From positions 248,001-312,000 of the forward strand of contig NZ_VKDB01000001.1 in assembly GCF_007280555.1 (NCBI RefSeq): a DNA stretch of 64,000 nt, given 5' to 3'. Numbering within the stretch: the first letter of the stretch is position 1; the number at the start of each line of letters is the position of its first letter. Source of the DNA: Deinococcus detaillensis (GTDB lineage: Bacteria > Deinococcota > Deinococci > Deinococcales > Deinococcaceae). Under the pieces are notes generated by a model. That model did not search any database. It was not told the origin of the DNA and was given only the letters and a program-made list of their open reading frames with translations. The position numbers and the translations under genes were made by a program. Below are positions 26,468 to 35,635 of the stretch, piece by piece.

Positions 26468-26962
26468 ATGACTCAGACTGAAACTGCGCCCGCGATCGTG
26501 ACTCCCGAGCAATTTCTGACGTACTGGCAAGGCCAGCGCCGCCTGACCCGCCGCGTGATCGAGGCCTTTCCTGTTACGCAGACCGAAGATCAACTCTTTA
26601 GCTTTTCTATCGGCGGCATGCGGCCTTTTGGGGTGATGGCGTGGGAAATTTATCAGGTCAGCGTCCTCACGCTGGGGGGCTTACTCAGCGGCGATTGGCC
26701 GATGCCGGATTGGCGCGAAGGCGTTTCCTTTGAACGGGCCGCACTGCTGAAGGTTTGGGACGATTTGACCGAGCAGATCAACCGCGACTTTCTCAAAGTG
26801 GACACGGCTTTTTATGCCCAGCAACACCCTTTGCCTTGGGGGGAGATGAGCGGTTGGGCGGCGACCATTTACGCCGTCGACAACGAAACGCACCACCGGG
26901 GCGAGGGCTACGTGTATTTGCGGGCGCTGGGCATTGAGCCGCCCGCTTTTTATGGGCGCTGA
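26468..26962 (+). CDS. DinB-family protein
   Basis: A 164-residue four-helix protein with the family C-terminal motif ETHHRGEGYVYLRALGIEPP that gives two metal-binding histidines. The first ligand, normally a His in the second helix, appears to be missing: the segment FSIGGMRPFGVMAWEIYQ carries none. DinB proteins are metal-dependent thiol transferases or hydrolases of mostly unknown substrate. A good GGAGGTG ribosome-binding site precedes the ATG, unlike many genes here. It is divergent from the WYL regulator and its end overlaps the start of the broken DUF3224 gene. Confidence 0.82.
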   Translation: MTQTETAPAIVTPEQFLTYWQGQRRLTRRVIEAFPVTQTEDQLFSFSIGGMRPFGVMAWEIYQVSVLTLGGLLSGDWPMPDWREGVSFERAALLKVWDDLTEQINRDFLKVDTAFYAQQHPLPWGEMSGWAATIYAVDNETHHRGEGYVYLRALGIEPPAFYGR

Positions 26963-27325
26963 GCGCCAGAGTAGGAGTGCCACCGGCACCTTCACGGTCA
27001 AGCCCCGCGCCGAAGCCCCCGCACAAACTGTTCCTGAGATCGGGCGGGGCAAAGTGCGGTAGAGATGCTGACGTTTATGACGCCCGTCGCGGGTTCTGCA
27101 GTTTACGTGGCGATTGAAGTGGTGCAGGCCAAGCTGGGAGAACGTCCGAGCAGCTTCGCCCTTTTCCATGTGGGTCTCAGCGAGGGCGGCGAGCAGCGGC
27201 TCACGTATCAGGTCATTCCCGATTCTGGTACAGGTGAACTGACCGGCCTGAGCGGTCAACTGCAACTGGACAACACAGAGAAGGTGCATCACTACACCAT
27301 GATGTACACGCTACCGGCGCTCTGA
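26952..27325 (+). pseudogene. DUF3224-domain gene broken by an internal deletion/frameshift
   Basis: Two frames make one family member. From an ATG at 26952, overlapping the DinB gene, 36 residues read SATGTFTVKPRAEAP and QTVPEIGRGKV, the usual DUF3224 beginning, then stop at 27060-27062. A second frame from about 27062 reads EMLTFMTPVAGSAVYVAIE, then SGTGELTGLSG and HHYTMMYTLPAL, the usual DUF3224 end. The family normally has about 15 residues between the two halves; these are missing and the frames differ. The C-terminal half (86 residues from 27065) may still be made but lacks the start of the beta-barrel. Confidence 0.7.
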
Positions 27326-27424
27326 AACCAAAGCTGAAACAGCCGGCGGTCTGGCCCCGCTCGCGCCGCTGCCGAGAGATCCAGCAGCACCGAGAAGCCG
27401 CCCGAACGCAGGTCGGTTGCCCGC

Positions 27425-28669
27425 TCACTCCTCTGGACTGTTGGCCGCCGCTTTTTGCACCAGTGGCATGATGGTCAGTCCCTGCACCGCGATGGTAAAC
27501 AGCACGATGAAATAGGTGGCGGTAATCAGGTCGGCGCGGTAAGCGCTGGCAGGCAAGCCCAGCACTAAGCTGATGGCGATGCCGCCGCGCAGGCCGCCCC
27601 AGGTCAGCAGCCGCACGGTGTACGCCCCGTAATTGCCCCAGCGCCGCACCAAGCCGAACGGCACGGCCACGCTGACGTAACGGGCCGCCAGCGCCACAAC
27701 GATCAGCAGCGCTCCCGCCGCGAACTGCTGAACGGTGCTGGGCGTCAGCAGCACGTCTAAGCCGATGAAGGCGAACAGCAAAATATTGAGCACTTGGTCG
27801 ATCGTTTCCCAAAAATTCATGACCTGTTCGCGGGTTTCTTCAGTGAAAATCTGGTCTTTGTAAGCGGAAATGATCAACCCGAATATCACCATTGCTAGCG
27901 GCCCGCTGACATCCAGCCCCAGCGCCAGCACGTATCCGCCGATGACCAGCGCGAGGGTGAGCAGCACTTCCACCGCCGCGTTCTCAATGGTGCGGGTCAG
28001 GTAGAGGCCCACCAAGCCCAGCACCCCGCCCAGCAGCACGCCGCCCAGCGCTTCGCGGGCAAACAAGCCCAGCGCGTCTACTACGCTGGCAGCGTGTTCA
28101 CCGTTGCCGGCCAGCCCGCTCAGCACCAGAAAAATCACCACGCCCACGCCGTCGTTAAAGAGGCTCTCCCCGGCGATCAGGGTCTCCAAGCGCGGCGGCA
28201 CTTTGGCCCGCTTGAGGAGGTCGAGTACAGCCACAGGATCGGTGGGCGAGATCAGCGCTCCGAACAAGAGTGCTCCGATCAGCGGCACTGCCAGGCCCAG
28301 CGCCCCGAACACCAAATATGAACCGAAGCCCACCAGCACCGTGCTGATCAGGGTACTGAACACCGCCAGCGTCAGAATCGTGACGCGCTGCTTGAGCATC
28401 TGAGCTGCATTGAGGCTCAGCGCTCCGGCAAACAGCAGCAGGCTCAGAATGCCGTTGAGCACAAAGTCGGTGAAGTTGAGCGTTTTGAGCATGAAGCGGG
28501 CGTAGTGGCCGACGCCGGGCAAAGCCAGCGCGTCTAGGGCCACCAGCACGATGCCTGCCAGTGCGCCGGAGAGGGCCACGCCCACGGTGGTCGGAAAATG
28601 CAAGAAGCGTTCGTTGAGATACGCCAGCGCGGCGGTGACGCAGAGGAGGAGCGCGAAGGCGGTCAGCAT
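27425..28669 (-). CDS. CPA1-family Na+/H+ antiporter
   Basis: A 414-residue polytopic membrane protein with about 12 hydrophobic helices. The conserved antiporter segments GALISPTDPVAVLDLLKRAKVPPRLETLIAGESLFNDGVGVVIFLVL and GGLRGGIAISLVLGLP place it in the NhaP/CPA1 group, with the ND motif (FNDGVG) that carries the transport Asp. It exchanges Na+ or K+ for protons and supports pH and salt homeostasis. TAAACT lies 7 nt before the ATG. It is divergent from the alpha/beta hydrolase gene. Confidence 0.93.
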   Translation of the reverse strand: MLTAFALLLCVTAALAYLNERFLHFPTTVGVALSGALAGIVLVALDALALPGVGHYARFMLKTLNFTDFVLNGILSLLLFAGALSLNAAQMLKQRVTILTLAVFSTLISTVLVGFGSYLVFGALGLAVPLIGALLFGALISPTDPVAVLDLLKRAKVPPRLETLIAGESLFNDGVGVVIFLVLSGLAGNGEHAASVVDALGLFAREALGGVLLGGVLGLVGLYLTRTIENAAVEVLLTLALVIGGYVLALGLDVSGPLAMVIFGLIISAYKDQIFTEETREQVMNFWETIDQVLNILLFAFIGLDVLLTPSTVQQFAAGALLIVVALAARYVSVAVPFGLVRRWGNYGAYTVRLLTWGGLRGGIAISLVLGLPASAYRADLITATYFIVLFTIAVQGLTIMPLVQKAAANSPEE

Positions 28670-28722
28670 GACGAGTAGTTTAGCGGGGCGAGGTTTGTTT
28701 CGTGCTGCCGCCCTCCTGAACG

Positions 28723-28728
28723 TAGAAT
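28723..28728 (+). promoter_or_regulatory. -10 element of a leaderless promoter
   Basis: TAGAAT ends 6 nt before the ATG at 28735 and no ribosome-binding site is present. Confidence 0.6.
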
Positions 28729-28734
28729 GACGGT

Positions 28735-29724
28735 ATGACCGAGATGGATGAGCGCTATGAATTTGAGCCTGAAGATTTTGGAACAGAGGACTTTGAGCAA
28801 AGCGGCCTTGACAACGAAGCGCTGTACTTGGAGCGGCTCAACGGCGCTGATCTCTACTTCGAAGTGATCGGGCCAGAGGATGAAGAAAGCGGCGACAAGC
28901 CGACTTTGATTTATTTGCACGGCGGCCCCGGCTACAACGCGCTGACCTTCCGCGACCTCGTGGGTGAGCGCCTGAGTGCTTACCGGGTGATTTATTTGGA
29001 TCAGCGCGGCGGCGGGCGCAGCGGCCCCCTAGACGACACCGAGCAGGGTAGCGACGCCCTCGACCTCGACACCCTGACGGCGGACGTGGAAGCGGTGCGA
29101 GAGTTTTTGGAGATCGACAAGATTACCCCCATAGGACACGGCTTCGGCGCACTGATCGCGCTGGAATATGCCCGCCGTTTTCCTATGCACACCAACCGGG
29201 TGGTTTGCATCAACCCGTGGGTTCACTTTCCCGATCTGGCCCTGACCTTACTGGAGCAAGCCAGCGCCCGCCGCAGCGTCAAGCTCGACGATCCGAGCGC
29301 CGAGGTCAAAGCCGCCGCGCCCGAAGGCCAGCATCCTCAGGTCGGCGCGGCCCGCATTGAAGCGGCCTTTGGCCTGATCAACGCCCGTGACCTGCTCAAC
29401 GCCCTGCACTTCAAAGACGCGCCCAGCCGGATGCGCTTGGAATTTTCCGACGTCGAAGGCCAGCTGATGGGCGGGGCCGAGGTGCAGCAAGCCTTGGTCA
29501 ATCAGGGGCTGTGGGAGTTTGAATATCCGCCGTTTCTCACCGAGATCAAGCGCCAAATCTACGTGATCGCCGGAACACACGACGCCACCAGCTATCCCGC
29601 GCAGGTGCAGTGGGTCGAAGACCTGGCCGACGCCGAAGTGACCTTGCTCGACGCTGGACATTATCCGTGGCTGGATGACGAGGACGAGTTCGTGGAGGCG
29701 CTGGAGGAAGCGCTGACCCGCTGA
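28735..29724 (+). CDS. Alpha/beta hydrolase (prolyl aminopeptidase-like) lacking the nucleophilic Ser
   Basis: A 329-residue alpha/beta-hydrolase. After an acidic N-terminal extension of about 40 residues come HGGPGYN (oxyanion loop), LDQRGGGRSG and a lid region, as in the proline iminopeptidase family. The nucleophile elbow, normally GxSxG, reads GHGFG with Gly136 in the Ser position. The acid D283 (GTHDAT) and H309 (GHYPWL) are kept. It is therefore probably catalytically inactive or uses another chemistry. The start is leaderless-like with TAGAAT 6 nt upstream. Confidence 0.85.
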   Translation: MTEMDERYEFEPEDFGTEDFEQSGLDNEALYLERLNGADLYFEVIGPEDEESGDKPTLIYLHGGPGYNALTFRDLVGERLSAYRVIYLDQRGGGRSGPLDDTEQGSDALDLDTLTADVEAVREFLEIDKITPIGHGFGALIALEYARRFPMHTNRVVCINPWVHFPDLALTLLEQASARRSVKLDDPSAEVKAAAPEGQHPQVGAARIEAAFGLINARDLLNALHFKDAPSRMRLEFSDVEGQLMGGAEVQQALVNQGLWEFEYPPFLTEIKRQIYVIAGTHDATSYPAQVQWVEDLADAEVTLLDAGHYPWLDDEDEFVEALEEALTR

Positions 29725-29731
29725 ACAGAGC

Positions 29732-30532
29732 TCACAGCACGCAGCGCACGTCCTGGCCGAAGTATTTCTTGCTCAGGGCCGTGTAGCTGCCGTCGGCCAG
29801 CATCTTTTTGAGGGCGATGTTGACGGGGCCCAGCACCTCGTTGTTGGCAGACAGCTCGGTGCCGCTACTGCGGTTCATGACCAGCGTGATGTCCTGCGAC
29901 CACAGCAGCGGGCTGACCTGAATGACCTTCGCGCCCGCCGCTTTGAACATCTTGAGGGCAGCATAACGGTCCATCACCAAAGCGTCCATCTTCCCGGTCA
30001 AAAAGGCCAGCAACGCCTGATCATCATCGGTAAAGACGTTGATCTGCTTGTCGAACGGCAGGCTGCGCACGTAATAAAAATAATTGCTGCCGGTCACGAC
30101 GGCGACGCGCTTGCCTTTGAGTTCATTCTCGGAGGTGGGGCCGCCGGGCCGGGCCAGAATCACCCCGCCAGTGCAGGCCAGCGGCTTGCTGAGCGTCACG
30201 TCGCTCAGCGGCTGTGGCAACTGGCTGTCGATGACCGCGTCGTAGTTGCCTGAGCGCAGACCCTGCATCAGCGCCTCGGGCGTGCCGATTTTGCGCCAGG
30301 TGATATTGCTGACATTCATCTGCTTGCCGATGATACTCAGCAGTTCGGTGGCAAAGCCCTCGAAGGCTGCTGCATTCTGGTTGATGAGGGGCGGTTGGGC
30401 CGTGCTGAAAGCCAATCTGAACTGTCCCTTGCCCTGAATTTTGGCCAGGCCAGCGGCCTGAACCGGACTGGCCAATCCGATGATTGAGCCGAGCAGGGCC
30501 AGATGAGCGAGATGAATGCGGAATCGTAGCAA
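29732..30532 (-). CDS. Solute-binding protein, ABC family 3
   Basis: A 266-residue exported protein. The signal peptide ends near SPVQAAG. The mature part follows the family 3 plan: GQFRLAFSTAQPPL near the N-terminus, GFATELLSIIGKQMN, then LRSGNYDAVID and LKGKRVAVVTGSNYFYYV. Such proteins bind polar amino acids for an ABC importer, but no permease or ATPase is next to it, so the partner is unknown or it works as a sensor. The start is TTG at 30532, supported by AGGAGG 8 nt upstream. Confidence 0.85.
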   Translation of the reverse strand: MLRFRIHLAHLALLGSIIGLASPVQAAGLAKIQGKGQFRLAFSTAQPPLINQNAAAFEGFATELLSIIGKQMNVSNITWRKIGTPEALMQGLRSGNYDAVIDSQLPQPLSDVTLSKPLACTGGVILARPGGPTSENELKGKRVAVVTGSNYFYYVRSLPFDKQINVFTDDDQALLAFLTGKMDALVMDRYAALKMFKAAGAKVIQVSPLLWSQDITLVMNRSSGTELSANNEVLGPVNIALKKMLADGSYTALSKKYFGQDVRCVL

Positions 30533-30621
30533 GGTAGGAGCCTCCTGGACAGATCATCCTCGCCGTTCGGGAAGCTGCCGGGCTGGAAAAGCCGTCAACA
30601 GACTGACTGCTCCAAAACCGA

Positions 30622-30651
30622 CTGGCACATCCTTACGCGAAGATGTGCCAG
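30622..30651 (-). terminator. Hairpin downstream of ychF, possible terminator
   Basis: CTGGCACATC (30622-30631) pairs perfectly with GATGTGCCAG (30642-30651) around a 10-nt loop. On the minus strand GGTTTTGG follows, a weak T-tract. A 12-bp palindrome CGCTCCGGAGCG lies nearer to ychF. Confidence 0.5.
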
Positions 30652-30716
30652 CCTAGAGCTTCCTTTCTTTTCAACTTCTGACAAACCGCTCCGGAGCGCC
30701 CCAGCCCCGTCTACGA

Positions 30717-31817
30717 TTACATATTGTGCAGAACGTTCATGATGTCGCCGTCTTTCATCACGTACTCTTTGCCTTCGGTTCTGACCCAGCCTTTGCTTTT
30801 GGCAGTGGTCCAGCCTCCAGCTTCCACCATTTTTTGCCACTCGATCACTTCGGCCCGGATAAAGCCGCGTTCCAAGTCCGAGTGGATTTCTCCGGCGGCT
30901 TCGGGGGCTTTTTCGCCTTTGTGAATCGTCCAAGCCCGCACTTCTTTTTCGCCGGAAGTGATGAAGGTGATCAGGCCCAGCGTGTCATAGCCGACTTTGA
31001 CAAGTTGATCGAGGCCGCTTTCCTGTACGCCGAGGTCATGCAAAAAGGCGCGGGCGTCTTCTTCTTCCATCTCGGCCAGTTCGCCTTCGATCTGGGCGCT
31101 GATCTTGACGACGTGTGAGCCTTCCTTGGCGGCGTGATCGCGCACCAATTGGACGTACTCGTTATCGCTGGCCAGATTGTCTTCACCGACGTTGGCAACG
31201 TAAATAACCGGCTTGTTGGTAATCAGGCCGAAGTCTTTAGGCACTTCGCCTTCTACCTGTGCGGCGCGAGCGGGTTGGCCCTCGCCCAAAACTTTTAAGA
31301 TGGCCTCAGCTATTTCGAGTTGCTCTTTGGCTTCCTTGTCGCCGCCTTTGGCTTTTTTGCTCAGGCCCACCACACGCTTTTCTAAGCCCGCCAAATCGGC
31401 CAAAATCAGCTCGGTGTTGATGGTTTCGATGTCGTCCAGCGGATCGACTTTGTTGGACACGTGAATCACGTTGCCGTCTTCAAAGCAGCGCACCACGTGG
31501 GCAATCGCGTCGACTTCGCGGATATTGGCCAGAAACTGATTGCCCAGTCCCTCACCCTGCGAAGCGCCCTTCACGAGGCCAGCGATGTCCACGAACTCCA
31601 CGAATGTCGGGATGATCGGCGGCACCCGGTCGCCCTTGGTAAAGACCTTGCTCAGCGCGGCGAGGCGCTCGTCCGGCACATTCACGCGGCCCACGTTGGG
31701 TTCGATGGTGGCAAACGGGTAATTGGCGGCCAGCGCTCCGGCGCGGGTGATGGCGTTAAACAGCGTCGATTTGCCGACATTGGGCAGGCCAACGATTCCG
31801 ATACTCAAACTTGACAT
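30717..31817 (-). CDS. ychF: Ribosome-associated GTPase/ATPase YchF
   Basis: A 366-residue OBG-family P-loop protein. The P-loop GLPNVGKSTLFNAITRA is at residues 10-26, the G3 region is DIAGLVKGASQGEGLGNQFL and the C-terminal TGS domain includes GEIHSDLERGFIRAEVI. YchF prefers ATP to GTP and binds the ribosome; it affects oxidative-stress tolerance. AAGGAG lies 8 nt before the ATG. It stands alone between two same-strand genes. Confidence 0.95.
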   Translation of the reverse strand: MSSLSIGIVGLPNVGKSTLFNAITRAGALAANYPFATIEPNVGRVNVPDERLAALSKVFTKGDRVPPIIPTFVEFVDIAGLVKGASQGEGLGNQFLANIREVDAIAHVVRCFEDGNVIHVSNKVDPLDDIETINTELILADLAGLEKRVVGLSKKAKGGDKEAKEQLEIAEAILKVLGEGQPARAAQVEGEVPKDFGLITNKPVIYVANVGEDNLASDNEYVQLVRDHAAKEGSHVVKISAQIEGELAEMEEEDARAFLHDLGVQESGLDQLVKVGYDTLGLITFITSGEKEVRAWTIHKGEKAPEAAGEIHSDLERGFIRAEVIEWQKMVEAGGWTTAKSKGWVRTEGKEYVMKDGDIMNVLHNM

Positions 31818-31921
31818 GCGCGTTTCTCCTTACGCGCCCGCAGGCGCAACGGAAAGCAGTTTAGCGCACAGCAGCGGTTGAAGGAAACCTTGGGCTGGGG
31901 TGCTGGTCGGCGGAGCGTGGC

Positions 31922-34054
31922 TCACGGCTTAATCAGGAGTGTTCCCACGTCCGCCGAGGGCTGAGACGGCCCCAGCGTCACGCTGGCTTTTGCGCCGGGT
32001 TCGCTTGCTTCGCCGCCGAGCGCGTTGCCGCTGCGGTCATAGCCTGCCAGCACCTGAAAATCGCCGTCAGGCAGGTAAGCGCTGAACTGTCCTGCGGCGT
32101 CCAGTACCGGAGCAAAGGTGGAGGTGGTGCCCAGGATACTGAAGGTAAAGGTGTTGCTGATGGCTGGAGCGCCGAGCGCGGCGGCGGCGTTGATCAGGCC
32201 GTAGCCGGTCAAATCGTCGCGCCCCGCCGTGCCGAGGTCGGTGGCGGTGTCCTGCATAATGCTGAGCGCCTGTGCCGGGGTGCTGGCCACGCCTTTGCTC
32301 AGCAGCAGGGCGGCGAGGGCGCTGACCTGCGGTGCGGCCTGCGAAGTACCGGATTCGAACTGATAGCTCGGCTGATTTTTGTCGTAATTCCAAGAGGTCG
32401 AGAAAATAGAATCCGACACCACTACGCCGCCGAGCTTGAGATTCATGTTGTAAGTGGGATTACTGGGGTCGGCCCCGCCGTAAGCGGCCAGCGTCACTTG
32501 CGGGTAGCGTTGGCTGTATTCGGCGTGGAGCGGGAGACCCCCTGCGTCAGGCCGCACTGAGGCCACGCTTACGGCTCCCGCGCAGGCCGCCGGATAATAC
32601 GGCTGGGTGCCGCCGCCGTTGCCCGCCGCGACCACTACCAACACCCCGCGCTGCGTGGCTGAGGCAATCGCGTCGCACAGCGGCTGAGCGCCCGCCACGC
32701 TGATCGGCCCGCCCAGCGACAAGTTGATGACCTGAGCCGGATGCGGATTGGTGTACGTGACCGCCCGCAGCGTGATGGGCTTGCCGGAAGCGTAATCAAT
32801 GGCCATCGCCACACCGCTTTCCGAGGCGCTGCCAAAGCGGTCGATTGCCCGCACTGGCAGCACCTTGATCGGAGCGCTCAGCGCCGCGCCCACCACGCCG
32901 CTGGTGCTGCATCCGGCGCAGGGCGAGGCGAAGCTGCCCTCGCCCGCCGCGATGATGCCGCTGACATGGGTGCCGTGACTGCCGGTGGTGCCGCTTTCGC
33001 CCGGATCGGTGGGATCGGTGTCGGGGCCGTAGGCGTCGGTGGTGACGATGTCCAGCGCTCCCTCGCCACTTTTCCACAGCCTGCCAGCAAAATCGGGGTG
33101 GTCAAAGCGCACGCCGGTATCGATGACGGCCACTGTGACCGGATTGAGGTATGGGGTGCTTTTCATATCGCGCCAGACTGCCGAGTAGCCCATCAAGCGG
33201 TAAGCGTACTGAAGCTGGGCATACTCGTCGGCGGGCAGGTAAGGCGCTTGCAGGGCCGGTGCCGGTACATCCTGCGCCCGCAGCACCGCGTCCGGCACAG
33301 CGTAATTGACGCTGGGATCGGCCCGCAAGGCGCTGAGGGTGGCGCTGACATCGCTGGTGTCCAGCTTGAGGGTCTGCCCCGACTGCGCCGCGAGCGAGAG
33401 GGTTTGCACGGGCAGCGCTAAACTTTCTATTCCCCTGTTCGGTACCCGGCCAGCCGTCAGCGCGGGCAGCGCCGAGAGCAGGGCCGATTCGGTTTTGTAG
33501 TTGACGATCACGCCCCGCGCCCCGGCTGAGTTGCTGAGGGCTGAAGGGTTGACCCGCAGCGGCGCGGCAGGCAGCACCGAGAGCGCCGAAGGGCCTTGAG
33601 CGCTGATTTGCCCGCTCACCTGTCCGGTCAGGTGATAGAGGTCGGCGCTGACATTGAGGGTGGTGGTGCCTGCCGCCCCGCCGCGCAGGGGGTGGGCCTT
33701 CCAGAGCAGTTGCAGCCCGGCGCTGAGCTGCTTGACATCTGCTCTCGTCGGCGCGGCGGCGCTGCGGTTGAGGGTCAGTGTCGTTTTCACGTTGCCGCTG
33801 CCGCTGAGCGGGTAAGCGCTGAGCCAACCCGGCAAGCCGGTGAGGTTCCAGGTGCCGTCAAAGGGAGCGGTGTAAGCGGCGCTCAGCGCGTTGGCGGCGG
33901 ATAGGCTCACTTGGCTGGGCAAGCTGGCCGGAGCGCCCGGGTTAGACGGCCCCGCCGTGCCCGCGCCGCCTGACGGATCAGGCACAGTGGTTTGGGGGCA
34001 GGCGGTCAGCAGCAAGCTGAGGCCCAGGAGCGCGGTCAGGGTGGCGCGGTTCAT
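31922..34054 (-). CDS. Secreted S8 subtilase-family serine protease (lipoprotein)
   Basis: A 710-residue exported protease. The signal MNRATLTALLGLSLLLTAC ends in a lipobox Cys. An N-terminal region of about 300 residues with beta-rich text precedes the S8 domain. The catalytic triad is visible: Asp near 312 (AVIDTGVRFDHPDFAG), His near 361 (GSHGTHVSGI) and Ser near 570 (GTSQAAPQVSAL). A C-terminal domain of about 75 residues follows. Such proteases are common in the Deinococcus secretome and degrade environmental protein. Confidence 0.93.
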   Translation of the reverse strand: MNRATLTALLGLSLLLTACPQTTVPDPSGGAGTAGPSNPGAPASLPSQVSLSAANALSAAYTAPFDGTWNLTGLPGWLSAYPLSGSGNVKTTLTLNRSAAAPTRADVKQLSAGLQLLWKAHPLRGGAAGTTTLNVSADLYHLTGQVSGQISAQGPSALSVLPAAPLRVNPSALSNSAGARGVIVNYKTESALLSALPALTAGRVPNRGIESLALPVQTLSLAAQSGQTLKLDTSDVSATLSALRADPSVNYAVPDAVLRAQDVPAPALQAPYLPADEYAQLQYAYRLMGYSAVWRDMKSTPYLNPVTVAVIDTGVRFDHPDFAGRLWKSGEGALDIVTTDAYGPDTDPTDPGESGTTGSHGTHVSGIIAAGEGSFASPCAGCSTSGVVGAALSAPIKVLPVRAIDRFGSASESGVAMAIDYASGKPITLRAVTYTNPHPAQVINLSLGGPISVAGAQPLCDAIASATQRGVLVVVAAGNGGGTQPYYPAACAGAVSVASVRPDAGGLPLHAEYSQRYPQVTLAAYGGADPSNPTYNMNLKLGGVVVSDSIFSTSWNYDKNQPSYQFESGTSQAAPQVSALAALLLSKGVASTPAQALSIMQDTATDLGTAGRDDLTGYGLINAAAALGAPAISNTFTFSILGTTSTFAPVLDAAGQFSAYLPDGDFQVLAGYDRSGNALGGEASEPGAKASVTLGPSQPSADVGTLLIKP

Positions 34055-34166
34055 TGCTTATCAGCATGCCGCTTTTTGCCTGATGGGGGATGTGACGCGG
34101 TGGGCAGGGAGCGGAGCCGCGCTGGGGGGATGGGCCGCCGAGCGCCGATGCGTCACAATAAGCGCC

Positions 34167-34723
<557 letters not shown>

Positions 34724-34727
<4 letters not shown>

Positions 34728-34852
34728 GTACAGCAAGATTACCGTTTCGGGATTCCGCAAAAAGCGCTCCATCCCTTCACTCCCATCTAGCCGTACTTTT
34801 CCCATCTCTCGCTCCGCTCGATTTATCTAAAGATAAACATTGGCGTACTTAG
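34724..34852 (-). mobile_element. MITE-like palindromic element, copy C (divergent)
   Basis: A 129-bp element with terminal inverted repeats CTAAGTACAGCAAG (left) and CTAAGTACGCCAAT (right, minus strand). Read on the minus strand it has a 7-bp hairpin (34822-34828 with 34831-34837), then CGAGCGGAGCGAG and AGATGGGAGTGAAGG, in the order seen in copy B. The ends differ from copies A and B. It begins on the TAA stop codon of the DUF2227 gene, as the other copies begin on stop codons. Confidence 0.55.
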
Positions 34853-34940
34853 GTACAGCGTTCGGGCTCGCCGTCAACCCATAAACTGCACCCGGCCATC
34901 TCCAGCCCAGCTCGGCACATCCGTCCCCGGCCCGCAGCGC

Positions 34941-34946
34941 TATCCT
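34941..34946 (+). promoter_or_regulatory. -10 element of a leaderless promoter
   Basis: TATCCT ends 6 nt before the ATG at 34953. Confidence 0.55.
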
Positions 34947-34952
34947 CGCGCT

Positions 34953-35558
34953 ATGGCCCGTTTTCTGCCTGCTTCCCTGATGGTCCTCTGTCTGCTGCTC
35001 GGCGGCTGCTCGCCCGGAGGCGTGAGCCGAATCCGCGCTCAAGTCCGCGACTGGCCCGGTGAGGCGGGGCAAGTCATGATCCTTGGTGGCGGCGGCACGG
35101 CCTTGACCAGCAGCGCCATAGACAAGGTGGGGCGCTTTACCTTGCCTTTGCCCGGCGCGGCGGCGATGGCTCCGGTGCTGCGGCCCACTTTGCTGCCGAG
35201 CCTTGCGGCGGGCTGCACCGACAAGGTGGCGGTCAGCGACCCGGCGGCTCAGTTTTACCTGCTGCCGAGCATCAGCGCCTCGGCGGCGGGAGCGAACCTC
35301 ACGCTGGTGAGTCAGACCCGCAGCAACGTGCCGGGCGGGCCGCTGGATCAGCGCGTTTACATCTACGCCAGCATGCCGGCCCGCGTGCAGGGCGACTTGA
35401 CGTGCGCGGTGGCGGCGTCTAGCACCAGTTACGCCTTGAATCTCAAGGCGGGCTGGAATTACGCGGTTATGCGACGCCCGACGCCCAGCAGCCCCGCCCG
35501 CCTAGAAAGCGTGGGCGACGACGGCTTCGAAGGCTGGGAAGTGGCAAAGGGGAAGTGA
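34953..35558 (+). CDS. Lipoprotein of unknown function
   Basis: 201 residues. The signal peptide MARFLPASLMVLCLLLGGC has a lipobox LGGC. The mature part is rich in Gly, Ala, Ser and small residues, with no recognised domain; it has three Cys residues besides the lipid anchor and a conserved-looking WNYAVMRR segment. TATCCT ends 6 nt before the ATG, so the message is probably leaderless. Confidence 0.7.
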   Translation: MARFLPASLMVLCLLLGGCSPGGVSRIRAQVRDWPGEAGQVMILGGGGTALTSSAIDKVGRFTLPLPGAAAMAPVLRPTLLPSLAAGCTDKVAVSDPAAQFYLLPSISASAAGANLTLVSQTRSNVPGGPLDQRVYIYASMPARVQGDLTCAVAASSTSYALNLKAGWNYAVMRRPTPSSPARLESVGDDGFEGWEVAKGK

Positions 35559-35635
35559 GGAAATGGGCTACGGGGACGTTGTGAAAACGAATTGAGCCTC
35601 AGCCGTTCTTGGCCCCGTTTCCGTTCAGCACTGAC

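Noticed and set aside
30580..30716. Possible fourth repeat element downstream of ychF
   Set aside because: It has a 10-bp hairpin and a GACAAACCGCTC stretch reminiscent of the MITE ends, but the ends and internal blocks do not match, so it is listed only as a hairpin.
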